Positions 36,777 through 45,976 of a stretch of 64,000 nucleotides of DNA are shown piece by piece. Positions within the stretch are counted from its first letter, which is position 1. The number at the start of each line of letters is the position of its first letter. The stretch comes from JAHEFT01 sp963766195 (GTDB lineage Bacteria > Pseudomonadota > Gammaproteobacteria > Xanthomonadales > SZUA-36). The position numbers were made by a program, and so were the translations under genes. The stretch lies in assembly GCA_963766195.1 (NCBI GenBank), contig CAVXYY010000016.1, positions 62,001 through 126,000 of the forward strand, given 5' to 3'. The notes beneath the pieces are model-generated. The model saw only the letters and a list, made by a program, of their open reading frames with translations. It made no database searches and was not told the DNA's origin.

Positions 36777-39079
36777 TGAACCGCTATCTTCTGCTCGCCG
36801 TATGCGCACTGTTTGCATCAACGGGCCTGTTCGCCAACGATTTTCACCCGGAGTTTCCGATCCTTGACGCCTCGGGCGACCTGGTCGTTGAAACCGGGCT
36901 TCCCATGGCGTCAATGCAGACCTGTGGCGGCTGTCACGACACGCAATTCATCAAGGATACCAGTGACCACCTGGCGGCAGGCATTTTTGAACCCGGCGAA
37001 TTTGACTGCCTCATCTGTCACTCCGACGTGGACGTGGACGTCAACCGTGACTGGACGGCCGACACGATGGGACCTGACGGGGTTCCATTAATCCGGCTGA
37101 ATATCCACAAGCCCAAGGATCAGAACTGCGCGCAATGCCACGGTATTGTCAGCAACAGCCTGGACATCCCGCTGACGATTCCCGGTGATGAAAAATCGCG
37201 CGCCATGACGGAATTCACCGGGCAAATCATATCGCCGCAGAAGATATCCAACAGCGGTCTGAATGTCGCCGGAAAAGAAGCCCTGGCGCACCCGTTCGAC
37301 GTGCATTCCGACCGGATCGTAGCTTGTGTGAATTGCCACTACTCCCTGAACAACCCGGTCTATTTTCAGCAGCGCGCCGAGAGCAGGCCGGCCCACCTCG
37401 GGTTTGACCCGCGCCGGCTGACCAGCGCCGATTACCTGGAACGCCCGTTGCACCAGGTTGCCAAGGGCAGTTCGGAGCACGGCCTGCATTCGGCTGAAAG
37501 TGAAAACAGCATGCGGCGCTGCGAATCCTGCCACCAGGCACAAAACGTGCACCAGTGGCTTCCTTACCGGAAACGCCATTTTGAGTCACTTGCATGTGAA
37601 TCCTGTCACGTACCGGTCATGTATGGACCCGCATTACAGTCGGTCGACTGGACCCTGGTGGACAGCACCGGGCAACCCAGGCGCCAGTATCGCGATATCG
37701 ACGGCGATCCCGCCAGTGCGGACAGCCTGATCGAAGGTTTCCGGCCGGTCATGCTGCCCCGCGATAACGTCGGCGGCAAACGCAAACTGGCGCCTTTCAA
37801 CCTGGTCAGCAGCTGGTTCTGGGTCGCCGGCGAACCTGCCGGCAGGATCACGCCGGAAGAACTGCTGGCCGCCCTGTATGTGAATGGCCGCCTGCATCCG
37901 GATGTTGAGGCTGCTCTTGACCGGAACCGTGATGGCGAGGTCGATGATTCGGAGTGGGTCATTGAATCAGCGGAACAAAGCGAAGCGATCCGCACGCGGT
38001 TGGAAGCCACGGGCCTGGGCCACGTGCAGATGGTCGCCGAAATACAGCCATATTCCATTAGCCACAGCGTTGTAAATGGCGTGTGGGCAACCAAACAATG
38101 CGATAGTTGCCACGGCGAGGATTCGATCATGGCCGCGGAATTCACCTTGTCCGATTATCTGCCCGGAGGGCTGGTTCCGGTGGCCGCCAGCCAGGCGCAG
38201 GTGGAATTGAGCGGCGAAGTCGTCGCCGGGCCGCAGGGAGGCGCGGTCTTCCTGGCCAACAACCATACCGCGGGTTATTACATCATCGGGCTCGATGGCC
38301 CGGACTGGGTAGATGCCCTCGGCTTGCTGATGTTCCTGGGCATTACCTTCGGCGTGACGGTCCATGCGATTGGCCGGTACATGGCCAGCCGCCGGCGCCC
38401 GCATCGCCAGGAAGCGACCCGTCGCGTCTACATGTACGACGCTTATGAAAGACTGTGGCATTGGCTGCAGGCCGGCGCCATCCTTATGCTGATCTTCACC
38501 GGGCTGATTATTCACAAGCCGCATGTTTTCGGCATTTTCAGTTTCGCCTATGTCGTGCAGGTGCACAACGTGCTGGGCTTCATCCTGCTGATCAACGCCG
38601 CGCTCGCACTTTTCTACACGGTTGCCAGCGGTACGATCAAGCGCTTCCTGCCGAAACCGAAGGGTTTCTTCGGGCGGGCAATGGCGCAGACCATGTATTA
38701 CACGAGCGGCATTTTCAAGGGTGCGCCACACCCGCTGGAGAAGACCAAAGCGCACCGCCTCAACCCGTTGCAACAGGTCACGTACCTGATGATTCTCAAC
38801 GTGTTGCTGCCGGCCCAGGTCGTAACCGGCGTGCTCATCTGGGGCATGCAAAAATGGCCGCTGCTGGCCGAAAACCTGGGTGGGCTACCGGTGCTCGCGC
38901 CGCTTCACACCTTCCTCGCCTGGGCCTTTGCCGCCTTCATCGTGATGCACGTGTACCTGACCACCGCGGCCGGTAAAACCGCCGGTGCAGGGATCAAATC
39001 CATGATCAGCGGCTGGGAAGACGTTGAAGTACACGAATCGAGTAAAAACCATGACGCCAAGGAGACCGTCAATGCCTAA
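36776..39079 (+). CDS. Heptaheme cytochrome c fused to cytochrome b561-type membrane domain
   Basis: 767 aa. ATG 36776 overlaps the previous stop (TAATG), with AGGAGC upstream. A signal peptide (MNRYLLLAVCALFASTGLFA) is followed by seven CxxCH sites (CGGCH, CLICH, CAQCH, CVNCH, CESCH twice, CDSCH). An EF-hand-like loop (DRNRDGEVDDSE, 37919-37954) and one membrane helix (DALGLLMFLGITFGVTVHAI) come next. Four more helices form a b561-like domain with His in RLWHWLQAG, VVQVHNVLGF, APLHTF and FIVMHVYL. It looks like a one-protein quinol dehydrogenase feeding the octaheme enzyme. Confidence 0.85.
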   Translation: MNRYLLLAVCALFASTGLFANDFHPEFPILDASGDLVVETGLPMASMQTCGGCHDTQFIKDTSDHLAAGIFEPGEFDCLICHSDVDVDVNRDWTADTMGPDGVPLIRLNIHKPKDQNCAQCHGIVSNSLDIPLTIPGDEKSRAMTEFTGQIISPQKISNSGLNVAGKEALAHPFDVHSDRIVACVNCHYSLNNPVYFQQRAESRPAHLGFDPRRLTSADYLERPLHQVAKGSSEHGLHSAESENSMRRCESCHQAQNVHQWLPYRKRHFESLACESCHVPVMYGPALQSVDWTLVDSTGQPRRQYRDIDGDPASADSLIEGFRPVMLPRDNVGGKRKLAPFNLVSSWFWVAGEPAGRITPEELLAALYVNGRLHPDVEAALDRNRDGEVDDSEWVIESAEQSEAIRTRLEATGLGHVQMVAEIQPYSISHSVVNGVWATKQCDSCHGEDSIMAAEFTLSDYLPGGLVPVAASQAQVELSGEVVAGPQGGAVFLANNHTAGYYIIGLDGPDWVDALGLLMFLGITFGVTVHAIGRYMASRRRPHRQEATRRVYMYDAYERLWHWLQAGAILMLIFTGLIIHKPHVFGIFSFAYVVQVHNVLGFILLINAALALFYTVASGTIKRFLPKPKGFFGRAMAQTMYYTSGIFKGAPHPLEKTKAHRLNPLQQVTYLMILNVLLPAQVVTGVLIWGMQKWPLLAENLGGLPVLAPLHTFLAWAFAAFIVMHVYLTTAAGKTAGAGIKSMISGWEDVEVHESSKNHDAKETVNA

Positions 39080-39581
39080 AGCCTATATGAACCCGTACCT
39101 CGGAGGTATTTTACTGGGTATCGTTCTCTTTCTTGCTTTCCTGATCACAGGCTCCGGGCTCGGGGCTTCGGGCGGACTGAACCGGATGCTGGTATTTTTC
39201 CAGAACATGGCCGTGCCGGAGCACATCAACCAGGTGCCTTACCTGCTCAAAATGGCTGGAGGCAGCCTGAATCCGCTCGACAACTGGATTGTCTACATGA
39301 CCATCGGCACCATCTTCGGCGGTTTCCTGTCAGGGCTGTTCGGCCGGCGGATCAAGCTGGAGACCAACAAGGGTCCACGGATCGGTAACAAGACCCGCTG
39401 GATGATGGCCTTCCTGGGCGGAATACTGATGGGTTACGGCGCCCGCCTTGCGCGGGGCTGCACATCGGGCCAGGCGCTTTCAGGGGGAGCGGTGCTGTCG
39501 GTAGGCAGCTGGGCCTTCATGTTCGCCGTGTTCGCAGGGGCTTACGCATTTGCGTACTTCCTGCGGCGTTTCTGGAATTAG
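39072..39581 (+). CDS. YeeE/YedE-type sulfur transporter, N-half-like protein
   Basis: 169 aa, four or so membrane helices. ATG 39072 overlaps the previous gene by 8 bases and has AAGGAGAC upstream. The conserved cysteine motif of the family is in ARLARGCTSGQALSGGAVLS. Family members move thiosulfate or related sulfur compounds inward by cysteine relay. It pairs with the next gene, so the two probably form one transporter. Confidence 0.88.
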   Translation: MPKAYMNPYLGGILLGIVLFLAFLITGSGLGASGGLNRMLVFFQNMAVPEHINQVPYLLKMAGGSLNPLDNWIVYMTIGTIFGGFLSGLFGRRIKLETNKGPRIGNKTRWMMAFLGGILMGYGARLARGCTSGQALSGGAVLSVGSWAFMFAVFAGAYAFAYFLRRFWN

Positions 39582-39592
39582 GAGGACGCACC

Positions 39593-40825
39593 ATGACCAC
39601 TTTTCCCTTACCGCTGGGCGAACTCCTGGGCCATTACGGCTCCTATGTCATCTACCTGCTGATCGGGGTGGCTTTTGGCGCAACGCTTGAGACGGCCGGA
39701 TTCGGCAACTCGAAGAAACTGGCGGCCCAGTTTTATTTCAAAGACATGACCGTGTTCAAGGTGATGTTCACGGCCATCATAGTGGCCTGCACGCTGATCT
39801 TTCTCTCCACGGCGCTCGGTTTGCTGGATTACAACCTGGTCTGGGTGCCGCCAACCTATCTGTGGCCCGGCATCGTCGGCGGTTTGATCATGGGCGTCGG
39901 TTTCATCGTGGGCGGTTTCTGTCCCGGCACCTCGCTGGTGGCGATGGCTACCGGTAAAGTAGACGGCGTGTTCTTCGTGCTTGGCGTATTGACCGGTATT
40001 TTCCTGTTTGGTGAGACCGTCAGCAGTTTTGCGCTCTTTTTCGACAGTTCCTACATGGGTCGCTTCACCTTGCCGCAATTGTTCGGGCTGGATTACGGAA
40101 CCGTGGTCCTGGCTGTCGTGGTTATGGCGCTGCTGATGTTCTGGGGAGCGGAAAAGGTCGAGTCCGCCATGGGCGGTGAAACGGCGCAGAAAGCCCCTCG
40201 CTGGGGGATACCGGCGGCAGCCGGGCTGGTGGCGCTGGCGGCGCTGACCCTGGTGATTGAACAGCCGGACAATGCGGATCGCTGGAAGATGATCGAAGCG
40301 AAACAAATGGCGCAACTGGACGGTCGCGAGGTCCAGATTTCACCGGCTGAGCTGTTGAGCCTGATCCACGACGTTCAGATCCGGGCCATCCTGCTGGATG
40401 TCAGGGATGAACGCTTTTACAACCAGTTCCACATCCAGGGCGCGCGGCGGCTGCCGCAGGATCAAGTCATTGATACTGCCCACGAGTTGATGTTTGAGCC
40501 GGCCAACACGGTGTTTATCACGATGAGTAACGACGAGACGGCGGCGACCGAAGCGTGGAAGATGCTGAAAGCCGAAAGCCTGCCGAACGTTTATATCCTG
40601 GAGGGCGGCGTTAACAGCTGGATCCGGACTTACGGAGACGAAGAGTTTGTTCAACACAGCCTGCTACGTGACCGGGACAACGACCAGCCCGCATTCCGTT
40701 TTGAAGCGGCGCTCGGCGCACGGCACCCGGCGGCGGAGCCGAACCCGGAAGCCTTCGAGATCGAGTTCGAACCCAAGGTCAAGCTGCAAAACAAGCGCGC
40801 GCCGACCAGCGGGGGATGCGGGTAG
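39593..40825 (+). CDS. YeeE/YedE-type sulfur transporter with C-terminal rhodanese-like domain
   Basis: 410 aa. A membrane part (residues 1-225) has VGGFCPGTSLVAMATGKVDG, the second cysteine motif of the family. A periplasmic or cytosolic rhodanese-like domain follows (about 240-350: ILLDVRDERFYNQFHIQGARRLP). The position of the catalytic Cys loop reads VFITMSNDETAA, so the rhodanese is probably not a sulfurtransferase. The protein ends in SGGCG, which offers a terminal cysteine instead. The stop TAG belongs to the following REP. Confidence 0.87.
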   Translation: MTTFPLPLGELLGHYGSYVIYLLIGVAFGATLETAGFGNSKKLAAQFYFKDMTVFKVMFTAIIVACTLIFLSTALGLLDYNLVWVPPTYLWPGIVGGLIMGVGFIVGGFCPGTSLVAMATGKVDGVFFVLGVLTGIFLFGETVSSFALFFDSSYMGRFTLPQLFGLDYGTVVLAVVVMALLMFWGAEKVESAMGGETAQKAPRWGIPAAAGLVALAALTLVIEQPDNADRWKMIEAKQMAQLDGREVQISPAELLSLIHDVQIRAILLDVRDERFYNQFHIQGARRLPQDQVIDTAHELMFEPANTVFITMSNDETAATEAWKMLKAESLPNVYILEGGVNSWIRTYGDEEFVQHSLLRDRDNDQPAFRFEAALGARHPAAEPNPEAFEIEFEPKVKLQNKRAPTSGGCG

Positions 40826-40896
40826 GAGCGGATTCATCCGTCGAGCAGTGTATTCGCGGTTGCCGAATTCTACTTCGCGGATGAATCCGCTCCTAC
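40822..40896. repeat. GTAG-type REP pair giving stop codons to both convergent genes
   Basis: The left end GTAGGAGCGGATTCATCCG holds the stop of the rightward transporter gene. The right end GGATGAATCCGCTCCTAC holds the stop of the leftward aminotransferase gene. Confidence 0.9.
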
Positions 40897-42083
40897 AGCA
40901 CGGTTTTCAGGGAGCTGATGAAGTAGTCGATGTTGCTGTCGTTAAACGATGCGACGTTCACGCGGGCCGAATCGACGGTGTAGATCGAGAACTCTTCCCG
41001 CAGCCGCCTGACCTGGTCGACCGAGAGACCGAGGAAGGAAAACATCCCTGACTGGCGCTGCAGAAACGAGAAATCCTTGTCGATGCCCGCGGCGCTGATT
41101 TTTTCGGAGAGTAATTTGCGCAGCCCGTTAATGCGGTTGCGCATACTATCCACCTCGCTCCGCCACAGCGCGGTCAGTTCATCGGAATGCAGGATGATGT
41201 CGACGATGCCGGTGCCGTGGGCCGGGGGCATGGAATAATTTTTACGGGTCAGGGAATTGATCACCGTGACCACGTCGGAAGCTTTCTGTGAACTGCCGCA
41301 GACGATGGAAATTGCGCCCACGCGTTCCCGGTAGACCGCGAAATTCTTGGAGCAGGAACTGGCAACCAGGACCTCGGGGCACTTTTCCGCAAAAAGACGG
41401 ACCGGCATCGCATCCTCTTCGATACCGCGCTCGAAGCCCTGGTAGGCCATGTCAACCATCGGCAGGAAGCCGCGCTCTGCCGCGATGTCGGTAATGGCCC
41501 GCCACTGCTCCTGGTCGGGGCTGACCCCGCAAGGGTTATGGCAACTCGCGTGAAAAAGCACAACGTCGTCCGGGCCCCGTTGAGCCAGTGCGCTCATCAT
41601 TTCGTCGAATCTCAGGTCACTCCGTTCCCGGCCAAAATAGGGGTAGCTTTCCATGCGCAAACCAGAGGCAGGGAAAATGGCATTGTGATTGGCCCAGGTT
41701 GGATCGCTGACCCAGATGGTGGCCCCCGGCGATGCGGTATTGATCAGGTCTGCCCCAACGCGCAGGGCGCCAGTGCCACCTGGTGTTTGAATGGTGCGCA
41801 CCCGGTCTTCGTTCAATACGCTGCTGTCTTCTCCGAAGATCAGGCTGGTCATGGCGCTGTTGAACCCGACTACACCCGGAGGACCGAGGTACATCTTGGT
41901 CGTTTGCGTGCTGTCGAGAATCTGCTCCGCCTTTTTCACGCACTCCAGGATTGGTGTATCACCTCTCTCATCGCGGTACACGCCGATGCCGAGATCGATT
42001 TTCTTCGGGTTGGGGTCCGCTGCATGGGCGGAAATAATCCCCAGGATCGGATCTGGAGGTACGGCACGGAGCGAGTTGAACAT
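40893..42083 (-). CDS. Aromatic/aspartate aminotransferase (class I)
   Basis: 396 aa from ATG 42083 (MFNSLRAVPPDPILG), the typical start of the TyrB/AspC group; an ATG 33 bases upstream adds only an atypical extension. Motifs: KIDLGIGVYRDERGDTPI, TPGGTGALRVGADL, SDPTWANHNAIF, FHASCHNPCGV and the PLP lysine in SSCSKNFAVYRERVG. It interconverts amino acids and 2-oxoacids in the cytosol. The choice between tyrosine and aspartate preference cannot be made by eye. The stop TAG is from the REP. Confidence 0.92.
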   Translation of the reverse strand: MFNSLRAVPPDPILGIISAHAADPNPKKIDLGIGVYRDERGDTPILECVKKAEQILDSTQTTKMYLGPPGVVGFNSAMTSLIFGEDSSVLNEDRVRTIQTPGGTGALRVGADLINTASPGATIWVSDPTWANHNAIFPASGLRMESYPYFGRERSDLRFDEMMSALAQRGPDDVVLFHASCHNPCGVSPDQEQWRAITDIAAERGFLPMVDMAYQGFERGIEEDAMPVRLFAEKCPEVLVASSCSKNFAVYRERVGAISIVCGSSQKASDVVTVINSLTRKNYSMPPAHGTGIVDIILHSDELTALWRSEVDSMRNRINGLRKLLSEKISAAGIDKDFSFLQRQSGMFSFLGLSVDQVRRLREEFSIYTVDSARVNVASFNDSNIDYFISSLKTVL

Positions 42084-42154
42084 GAAGTGAATTCCCGGAA
42101 AATTTGTTATCGGCAATTCTCGCCTCCACGCCGGGCGAGGGCAAGGGCCAAAGC

Positions 42155-42178
42155 AAAAAAAAGCCCCGCGAACGGGGC
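42155..42178 (-). terminator. Rho-independent terminator after tRNA-Leu
   Basis: Read leftward: GCCCCG, loop TTCG, CGGGGC, then eight T. It lies 40 bases after the tRNA. Confidence 0.85.
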
Positions 42179-42217
42179 GTCATTTCTTATTTTTGATCGT
42201 TATTATCGTTTTGAAAC

Positions 42218-42304
42218 TGGTGCCCAGGAGAGGACTTGAACCTCCACTACCTTGCGATAACTAGCACCTGAAGCTAGCGCGTCTACCAATTCCGCCACCT
42301 GGGC
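42218..42304 (-). tRNA. tRNA-Leu (anticodon CAG)
   Basis: Read leftward, the 7-bp acceptor stem is GCCCAGG/CCTGGGC, followed by discriminator A and an encoded CCA. The D arm contains GGTAGACGCG, the anticodon arm is CTAGC-TTCAGGT-GCTAG giving CAG, a long class II variable arm follows, and the T arm has GGTTCAAGTCC. The size is 87 nt with CCA. A terminator lies downstream. Confidence 0.96.
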
Positions 42305-42520
42305 AGTAAAAGGCGGAGAAAAAGGGGGAACCTCCGCCTATGGCCGGTTCGCAGGTAAGGGGGAACCCGTGAACCGGTGCGTACTGTAGTGATTACGCCC
42401 CCTGAAGTCAACCACTATGTTCAGGCGTTTTGATCAGGGACCGGCCTTGTTTTTTCGTCAAACCCGCAGGCGTTTGGGGCTACAATGTCATCATGAGCAA
42501 AAATAATACAGATCAGGAAA

Positions 42521-44650
42521 ATGGCCGGCACATTGATGCTGCGGCGCCGGAGACGGCAGGACATACTGAGCCTGTTCGAAGACCAGGGCCGGCCCTTGCA
42601 ACGCCGCGAAATTGTCGAGCGCCTGAACGTGGTTTCCGAGGACAGCCGCGAGATTCTGCGGCGTCGGCTGAAGGCCATGGTGCGTGACGGCCAGTTGGTG
42701 AAAAACCGGCGCAATGCATACGGTTTGCCGGCAAAAATGGATCTCATCGCCGGGCGTATCAGCGCGCACAAAGACGGCTATGGATTCGTGATGCCCGATG
42801 ACGGCGATACCGATCTTTACCTTTCGCCGCGCCAGATGCGCAGTGTTTTGCATGGCGACCGTGTACTGGCCTCGGTCATTGGTGTCGACGCGAGGGGACG
42901 CAGGGAAGGTGCGGTGCGTGAAATCCTCGAGCGGGCGCATGAACGGGTTGTCGGCCGGTTTGTCGAAGATGGCGGCATCGCCCGGGTCGTTCCGGATGAT
43001 CCGCGTATCAACCAGGACATCCTGGTGGCGGTGAAAGACACGCTCGGTGCGCGTCCCGGCCAGGTCGTCGTCGCCGAAATCCTGCAGCAACCCGGGGAGC
43101 GGAAGCCTCCGGTTGGCCGCATCATTGAAATCCTGGGTAAGAGCGGCGCTCCGGGGATGGCGACCGAAATCGCGATCCGGAATTTTGATTTGCCTTATGA
43201 GTGGCCGCAGGGCGTGGAACAGGAAGCGGAAGCGTTCGGCGCTTCAGTCACCGAGGCCATGCATGCCGGCCGGCGGGACCTCCGGGATCTGCCACTGGTG
43301 ACGATTGATGGCGCCGACGCGCGCGATTTTGATGACGCGGTCTTTGCCCAGCGCCGCAAGAACGGCTGGCGCCTGGTCGTTGCGATCGCCGATGTTTCAT
43401 CCTACGTGAAACCAAATACCCCACTGGACGGGGAAGCCCGCAAGCGCGCAACGTCCGTGTATTTTCCGGGCAGAGTCATCCCGATGCTGCCCGAAGCGCT
43501 TTCCAACGGCCTGTGCTCGCTGAAGCCGGACGTGGATCGATTGTGCCTGGTCTGCGACATGTCGATCAACGACTCCGGCATCGTCACCCGTTCCCGTTTT
43601 GATGCGGCCGTCATGCGGTCTCAGGCACGCCTGACTTACAACGAAGTCTGGGAGTGGCTGGTCAGCGGAAAATCCGAGATTCGCCAGGGCACGCCCGCAG
43701 TCTCTTCATCATTGAAAGACCTGTATAGCCTGTACAAAGCACTGCGAGGCGCCCGGACCCGTCGCGGAGCGATCGATTTCGAGAGCACCGAGGTGCAGTT
43801 CCAGTTCGACGAGCGGGGCGCGGTGGCGGATATCCTGCCCTATGAGCGCAACGACGCGCACATGCTGATCGAAGAGTGCATGATCACCGCGAATGTCGAG
43901 GCCGCCGGGTTCCTTCTGCGCAACCGCTTACCCGCGCCGTTCCGGGCGCATGAGCCGCCTCAGCCGGATCGTGTCGAGTCACTGGAGCTATTCCTGCGCG
44001 GGTTGGGGATCCGGGTGCCCTGGAAAAACCGGCCGGAGCCGCGTGATTTCGAAAACGTTGTACAGCAGGTCAAGGGCAGGGAGGACAAGCCCCTGATCAT
44101 GGCCGTGCTGCTGCGCGCCCAGAGCCTGGCCACCTACCAGGCCGGCAATACCGGCCATTTCGGACTGGCCCTGGAAGCCTATACGCATTTCACCTCGCCG
44201 ATCCGCCGTTATCCCGACCTGCTGGTTCACCGGGCGATTCACTACGTGATCGAAAACCACGGAGTCGCAGGATATCCCTGGTCGCGTGAACAAATGGACA
44301 AGGTCTGCGAAAAGTGTTCGCACCTGTCGCGTCGCGCCGAGGAGGCGGAACGTGACGTCAACGAGCGTCTCAAGGCGTATTTCATGGAGCAGCACATCGG
44401 CGACGTGTTCAAGGGGCAGGTCACCGGTGTGACGTCGTTTGGTTTGTTCGTCGAGGTCACCCAGAACCACGTCAGCGGCCTGGTGCACATCACCTCGCTG
44501 CCCAACGATTACTACCATTTTGACCCGGTGGTGCACCGCCTCACCGGCGACCGTACCGGGAAGGTCTACCAGTTGGCGCAGAAGGTTTCGGTTAAAGTCA
44601 TGGCGGTTAACGTGGATGAACGCAAGATTGATTTTGAATTGGTGAAGTAA
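42521..44650 (+). CDS. rnr: Ribonuclease R
   Basis: A 3'-5' processive exoribonuclease able to degrade structured RNA. It has 709 aa from ATG 42521: a winged-helix start (ILSLFEDQGRPLQRREIVERL), cold-shock domains (GRISAHKDGYGFVMPDDGDTDLYL), the RNB core (TIDGADARDFDDAVFA, with catalytic Asp residues) and the S1 domain (VFKGQVTGVTSFGLFVEV). It ends right after S1, without the Lys-rich tail of E. coli RNase R. An upstream ATG at 42493 in another frame could be the real start if an indel is present. rlmB follows directly. Confidence 0.95.
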   Translation: MAGTLMLRRRRRQDILSLFEDQGRPLQRREIVERLNVVSEDSREILRRRLKAMVRDGQLVKNRRNAYGLPAKMDLIAGRISAHKDGYGFVMPDDGDTDLYLSPRQMRSVLHGDRVLASVIGVDARGRREGAVREILERAHERVVGRFVEDGGIARVVPDDPRINQDILVAVKDTLGARPGQVVVAEILQQPGERKPPVGRIIEILGKSGAPGMATEIAIRNFDLPYEWPQGVEQEAEAFGASVTEAMHAGRRDLRDLPLVTIDGADARDFDDAVFAQRRKNGWRLVVAIADVSSYVKPNTPLDGEARKRATSVYFPGRVIPMLPEALSNGLCSLKPDVDRLCLVCDMSINDSGIVTRSRFDAAVMRSQARLTYNEVWEWLVSGKSEIRQGTPAVSSSLKDLYSLYKALRGARTRRGAIDFESTEVQFQFDERGAVADILPYERNDAHMLIEECMITANVEAAGFLLRNRLPAPFRAHEPPQPDRVESLELFLRGLGIRVPWKNRPEPRDFENVVQQVKGREDKPLIMAVLLRAQSLATYQAGNTGHFGLALEAYTHFTSPIRRYPDLLVHRAIHYVIENHGVAGYPWSREQMDKVCEKCSHLSRRAEEAERDVNERLKAYFMEQHIGDVFKGQVTGVTSFGLFVEVTQNHVSGLVHITSLPNDYYHFDPVVHRLTGDRTGKVYQLAQKVSVKVMAVNVDERKIDFELVK

Positions 44651-45400
44651 TTGAAGAATGCGTTCAGCCTGTTGATTGGAATACATTCGGTTGACTCCGC
44701 CCTGTCAAAAGCCCCGCAACAGCTGAGGCTCATCACGATAGCCGACGAATGCCGCAACCCCAGGGTCCAGGAGCTGGTGGCCCGGGCCCGGGAAGCCGGC
44801 GTCCGCGTCGTCACCGAGTCACGGACTGCGCTGGACCGTAAAAGCGGCGAGCAACGCCACCAGGACGTCATTGCCGAGTTTGAAGCCAACAATCTCGGCC
44901 AGGAAAAAGACCTGGACCGGGTTTTGGACCAGGCCGGGGCGGATCCCCTGGTACTGGTGCTCGACGGGGTCCAGGACCCGCACAACCTCGGGGCGTGCCT
45001 GAGAACGGCGGAGGCGGCAGGGGTCAACCTGGTGATTCTGCCGAAGGATGACTCGGCCGGATTGACGCCGGTGGCGCGCAGGGCGGCATCCGGGGCAGCC
45101 GAGGTATTGCCCATTCTGATTGTCACCAACCTGGCGCGGGTTTTGCGGCGACTGAAGGAGCGCGGGATCTGGCTGGCCGGCACAACCGACAGCGCCGGCA
45201 CCGGCCTGTACGAAACTCCGCTGACCGGTGCGCTGGGGCTGGTGATGGGCAGCGAAGGAAAAGGCATGAGGCGCCTGACCTCGGAACTCTGCGATTATCA
45301 TCTGCGCATTCCGATGCAGGGTTCCGTCAGCAGTCTGAATGTTTCGGTGGCGACCGCGGTATGCCTGTACGAGATCGTCAGGCAGAGACAGCTGGCATGA
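44651..45400 (+). CDS. rlmB: 23S rRNA (guanosine-2'-O-)-methyltransferase RlmB
   Basis: Methylates G2251 of 23S rRNA. 249 aa; TTG 44651 is adjacent to the rnr stop. A substrate-binding N-terminal domain precedes the SpoU core, with knot motifs LDGVQDPHNLGACLRTAEAAGV, LVMGSEGKGM and IPMQGSVSSLNVSVA. The rnr-rlmB pair is conserved. Confidence 0.96.
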   Translation: MKNAFSLLIGIHSVDSALSKAPQQLRLITIADECRNPRVQELVARAREAGVRVVTESRTALDRKSGEQRHQDVIAEFEANNLGQEKDLDRVLDQAGADPLVLVLDGVQDPHNLGACLRTAEAAGVNLVILPKDDSAGLTPVARRAASGAAEVLPILIVTNLARVLRRLKERGIWLAGTTDSAGTGLYETPLTGALGLVMGSEGKGMRRLTSELCDYHLRIPMQGSVSSLNVSVATAVCLYEIVRQRQLA

Positions 45401-45976
45401 GCCTGCAAACGGCTTGCGAGGTCGCGCTGCCGGATTGGCTGGAGTCTTTTGTCGGCGGCTGGAAAGAGCCGCTGGATGACGGTTGAGCAGAGGATGCGGC
45501 TGGCCGTGGCGCTGGCGGCAGAGAACGTCAAGCGGCACACCGGCGGTCCCTTCGGCGCGATCGTGGTGGAAACCCGGACCGGTCGATTGCTCGGCGTCGG
45601 GGTGAACCTGGTAACCCGGCTGGAACTGTCCATGGCGCATGCCGAAATGGTGGCCGTCAGCCTCGCCCAGCGCGCCATCGGTAACTGGAACCTCGGCGCC
45701 GGGATCGAAACCCAACTGGTGACCTCCTGTGAGCCGTGTGCCATGTGTTTCGGCGCCGTGCCCTGGTCAGGGGTCAGGAGTATCGTCTGGGGCGCCGGCA
45801 GGCAGGATGCCGAAGCCGCGGGTTTCGATGAAGGCGACAAGCCCGGAGACTGGGTCGAGTCACTGGAACGCAGGGGCATCAGCACCAGGGGCGGCGTGCT
45901 GCGCCGGGAGGCCGCTGCTGTACTGGCCCGTTATGCAAAAAAAGACGGCGCTATTTATCACCCGGAGAAAAAATGA
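45397..45976 (+). CDS. Nucleoside/cytidine deaminase-like zinc hydrolase (frameshifted start)
   Basis: The zinc site is MAHAEMVAV and SCEPCAMCFGAV, typical of the CMP/dCMP and guanine deaminase group. GGPFGAIVV precedes it. ATG 45397 overlaps the rlmB stop (ATGA) and gives a plausible N-terminus (LPDWLESFVGGWKEPLDD), but one extra G near 45483 breaks the frame. The unbroken frame would start at TTG 45449. The next gene overlaps the stop by 4 bases (ATGA at 45973). The substrate is not known. Confidence 0.88.

Noticed and set aside
40822..40896. Elements such as this one as classical rho-independent terminators
   Set aside because: The stems are long, but no T tract follows in either direction. 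They match the REP family instead.
41000..42400. tRNA-Leu as an integration site for a genomic island
   Set aside because: No integrase, no direct repeat of the tRNA 3' end and no mobility genes were seen on either side. The cytochrome module lies nearby but without island boundaries.
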